Of a stretch of 16,854 bases of DNA, positions 15,178 through 16,854 are shown one piece after another (position 1 is the stretch's first letter; every line of letters begins with the position of its first letter). Position numbers and translations under genes: made by a program. The stretch is from JACCXJ01 sp052387115 (GTDB lineage Bacteria > Pseudomonadota > Gammaproteobacteria > JACCXJ01): positions 1-16,854 of the forward strand of contig JBQTJM010000173.1 in assembly GCA_052387115.1 (NCBI GenBank), given 5' to 3'. Below the pieces are notes generated by a model. The model made no database searches. It was not told the DNA's origin and saw only the letters and a list, made by a program, of their open reading frames with translations.

Positions 15178-16842
15178 TTGGTGAAAGGCGGGCGGGAAAC
15201 CGCTCAAGCACGCACGCCGTACAGTACTCTTTCGGCCGTCGTTCCTCCTGTTCAATCCATCGTGAACGGGATCCCCAAACCGCTACATGCCTTGGAGCGG
15301 ACCGGGCTCTATCTGACCGTATTCCTGACCGGAGCGGCGGTCATGGTGATCGAGCTTCTGGGCACGCGCATCATCGCCCCGTTTTACGGCGTGAGTCTCT
15401 ATGTCTGGTCGTCCCTGATCTCCGTGGCGTTGATCGCGCTTGCCATTGGCTATTTTGCCGGCGGCCGGTGGGCCGACCGGGCGAAACGCACCGGACTTTC
15501 ACTCGTAATTTCACTCGCCGCCCTGTTTACACTCTTGATCCCGTGGATCACCCGGCCCGTCTTGCTGGGGACCGACGCTTTAGGGTTGCGCGCGGGGGCC
15601 TTTGTAAGCGCGCTGGTGTTGTTCTCACCCAGTCTGATCCTGTTAGGAATGGTCGGACCCTATGCCATCAAGCTGTCGACGTCGAGGTTGGAGGGGGTCG
15701 CCACCAGCGCCGGGTCGATCTATGCCGTCAGCACGCTCGGGAGCGTGGTTGGCACCTTACTGTTGGGGTTCTTCCTGTTTCCCGTGGTGGGCTCACGCGA
15801 GATCCTCATCGGTCTGGGTGTGGCTCTGCTGGCGCTGGCCGTGGCCGTGGCGATCTATGAGCAAAAGCGCTTGGGGCGAACAGCCGCCGTATTGCCGTGC
15901 GTGTTGTTGGCCGCGATCGGGATCGCTTCGCTGCCCCAGGCCGTCGGCGCGGGGCGGGCTAACTCGATTTTCTCAACTGGAGGGGGCGGCGGGGACACGC
16001 TTCAGATCCGCTCCGAGCGGGAAAGCCTGTACGGCTGGGTGCGAGTGATCGATCAAGAGAAGGGCGATCTCCGTTTCCTCCTATCGGATGCGTCGACGAT
16101 CGGCGCCGCCAGCTTATCGAGTGGCGAGAACCGACTCACCTACCAGGAAATAGTGCCGCTGATCCCGGCCCTGGCGCCCGACATGAAACGTGCTTTGCTC
16201 ATTGGCCAGGGCGCGGGCCATATGGCCACGACGCTTGGTGAGCGCAACGGGATCGTGACCGACACGTTGGAGATGGATCCAGCCGTCGCGGATGCCGCGT
16301 CCGCCTTTTTTGGCTTCACCCCGAGTGGCAAAACGATAGTCGGGGATGCCCGATACGAGATCCGACGTCTCACGGGCCCTTACGACTTGATCCTCCATGA
16401 TTGTTTCACGGGGGGATCGGAGCCCGCGCACCTATTGACCGTAGAGACCTTGTCTCAGTTACGCCGACTCCTATCGGACCAGGGCATTCTCGCGCTCAAT
16501 TTCGTCGCTTTCTTCCAGGATGGCCGGAATGCTGCGCTGGCGTCCGTTGCGCGAACCATCGCGCAGGTATTCCCCCATCACTCGGTCTTTGTCTCCGAAC
16601 CTGGCAAGGACTTCAACGATTTCATCTTCCTTGCGAGCAGCAATCCCATCGACCTCGACTCCCATACCCTCGATGCCGGGCAAGCCGCGTGGCTGAAGAA
16701 CCGGAGCATCTCGCTTGACGAGGCCCAAGGCATAATCCTGACGGACAACTTCAACCCGCTCGAGCAACTGCAGACCCGCAAAGCTGAACATTACAGGCGC
16801 ATCCTGGTCGACTGGTTCGGCACCGATCTGTTGGTTCGCTGA
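15178..16842 (+). CDS. Membrane protein with spermidine synthase-like methyltransferase-fold domain
   Basis: A 554-residue protein of the kind annotated 'fused MFS/spermidine synthase'. About seven membrane helices fill residues 44-252 (VMVIELLGTRIIAPFYG and VALIALAIGYFAGGRWADR are typical). A soluble SpeE-like Rossmann domain (about 275-550) follows. Its nucleotide loop reads LLIGQGAGH (341-349) rather than the G-G-G-D-G of true spermidine synthases, followed by LEMDP (364-368), GDAR (389-392) and LHDCFTGGSEP. Polyamine synthesis is therefore doubtful; an aminopropyl- or methyl-transfer reaction on another substrate is possible. The start is unsettled: TTG 15178, GTG 15181 and GTG 15262 are options and none has a clear ribosome site. 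Probably co-transcribed with the thioredoxin gene 18 bases upstream under palindrome promoter B-plus. Confidence 0.85.
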   Translation: MVKGGRETAQARTPYSTLSAVVPPVQSIVNGIPKPLHALERTGLYLTVFLTGAAVMVIELLGTRIIAPFYGVSLYVWSSLISVALIALAIGYFAGGRWADRAKRTGLSLVISLAALFTLLIPWITRPVLLGTDALGLRAGAFVSALVLFSPSLILLGMVGPYAIKLSTSRLEGVATSAGSIYAVSTLGSVVGTLLLGFFLFPVVGSREILIGLGVALLALAVAVAIYEQKRLGRTAAVLPCVLLAAIGIASLPQAVGAGRANSIFSTGGGGGDTLQIRSERESLYGWVRVIDQEKGDLRFLLSDASTIGAASLSSGENRLTYQEIVPLIPALAPDMKRALLIGQGAGHMATTLGERNGIVTDTLEMDPAVADAASAFFGFTPSGKTIVGDARYEIRRLTGPYDLILHDCFTGGSEPAHLLTVETLSQLRRLLSDQGILALNFVAFFQDGRNAALASVARTIAQVFPHHSVFVSEPGKDFNDFIFLASSNPIDLDSHTLDAGQAAWLKNRSISLDEAQGIILTDNFNPLEQLQTRKAEHYRRILVDWFGTDLLVR

Positions 16843-16854
16843 GAGCTTGTGAAA

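Noticed and set aside
15178..16842. Annotation as a genuine spermidine synthase (speE)
   Set aside because: The nucleotide loop and active-site residues differ, a seven-helix membrane domain is fused on, and no polyamine pathway gene is nearby.

Overview
The window comes from a GC-rich bacterium, most likely a Gram-negative proteobacterium. Lipoprotein, outer-membrane barrel, QmcA/NfeD and ApbE-type genes all point to a double membrane. A gammaproteobacterium is my guess; nothing here fixes the genus. No tRNA, rRNA, CRISPR array or complete insertion sequence is visible.

Region 1 (1-1934) is foreign in composition. The 3' end of a group II intron (domain V and a domain VI-like stem) abuts a tight three-gene operon on the minus strand. 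Its genes encode a dual-OB-like protein, a DUF488 protein and a SLOG-like/DUF4326 fusion. The operon is much poorer in GC (about 40-48% in sampled lines) than the rest (60-70%). An imperfect palindrome resembling an integron attC site lies just upstream of its first gene. With an oppositely oriented intron at the far end, the layout looks like a mobile integron-type cassette. The three families fit a nucleotide- or nucleic-acid-centred stress or defence function, but the actual activity is unknown.

Region 2 (1935-2896) is nearly 1 kb with no convincing gene, holding only weak hairpins.

Region 3 (2897-7121, plus strand) holds a TIR-transmembrane-WD40 protein with 14 WD40 repeats, a likely NAD-cleaving sensor-effector. 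It is followed closely by nfeD-like and qmcA-like (SPFH/stomatin) membrane genes.

Region 4 (7178-16842) is the most interesting. Two divergent intergenic regions carry the same 46-bp module: a 17-bp palindrome TGCGACAAATTGTCGCA directly abutting a -35 box, a 17-bp spacer and a -10 box. It occurs once per direction, so four times in all. The first pair sits between an STN/HEAT exported protein (with a small exported protein downstream) and an exported protein whose mature N-terminus should be histidine. The second pair sits between DUF4266 lipoprotein - DUF3570 barrel - ApbE on one side and thioredoxin - membrane SpeE-like protein on the other. These probably form one regulon.

The DUF3570 protein has two perfect D-x-x-S-G-A-T sequences, the consensus for covalent FMN attachment by ApbE, whose gene is immediately downstream. 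It is also fused to a second barrel through a His-rich linker. My inference is an extracytoplasmic, flavin- and possibly copper-linked redox system of about eight proteins, not yet functionally described as far as I know.
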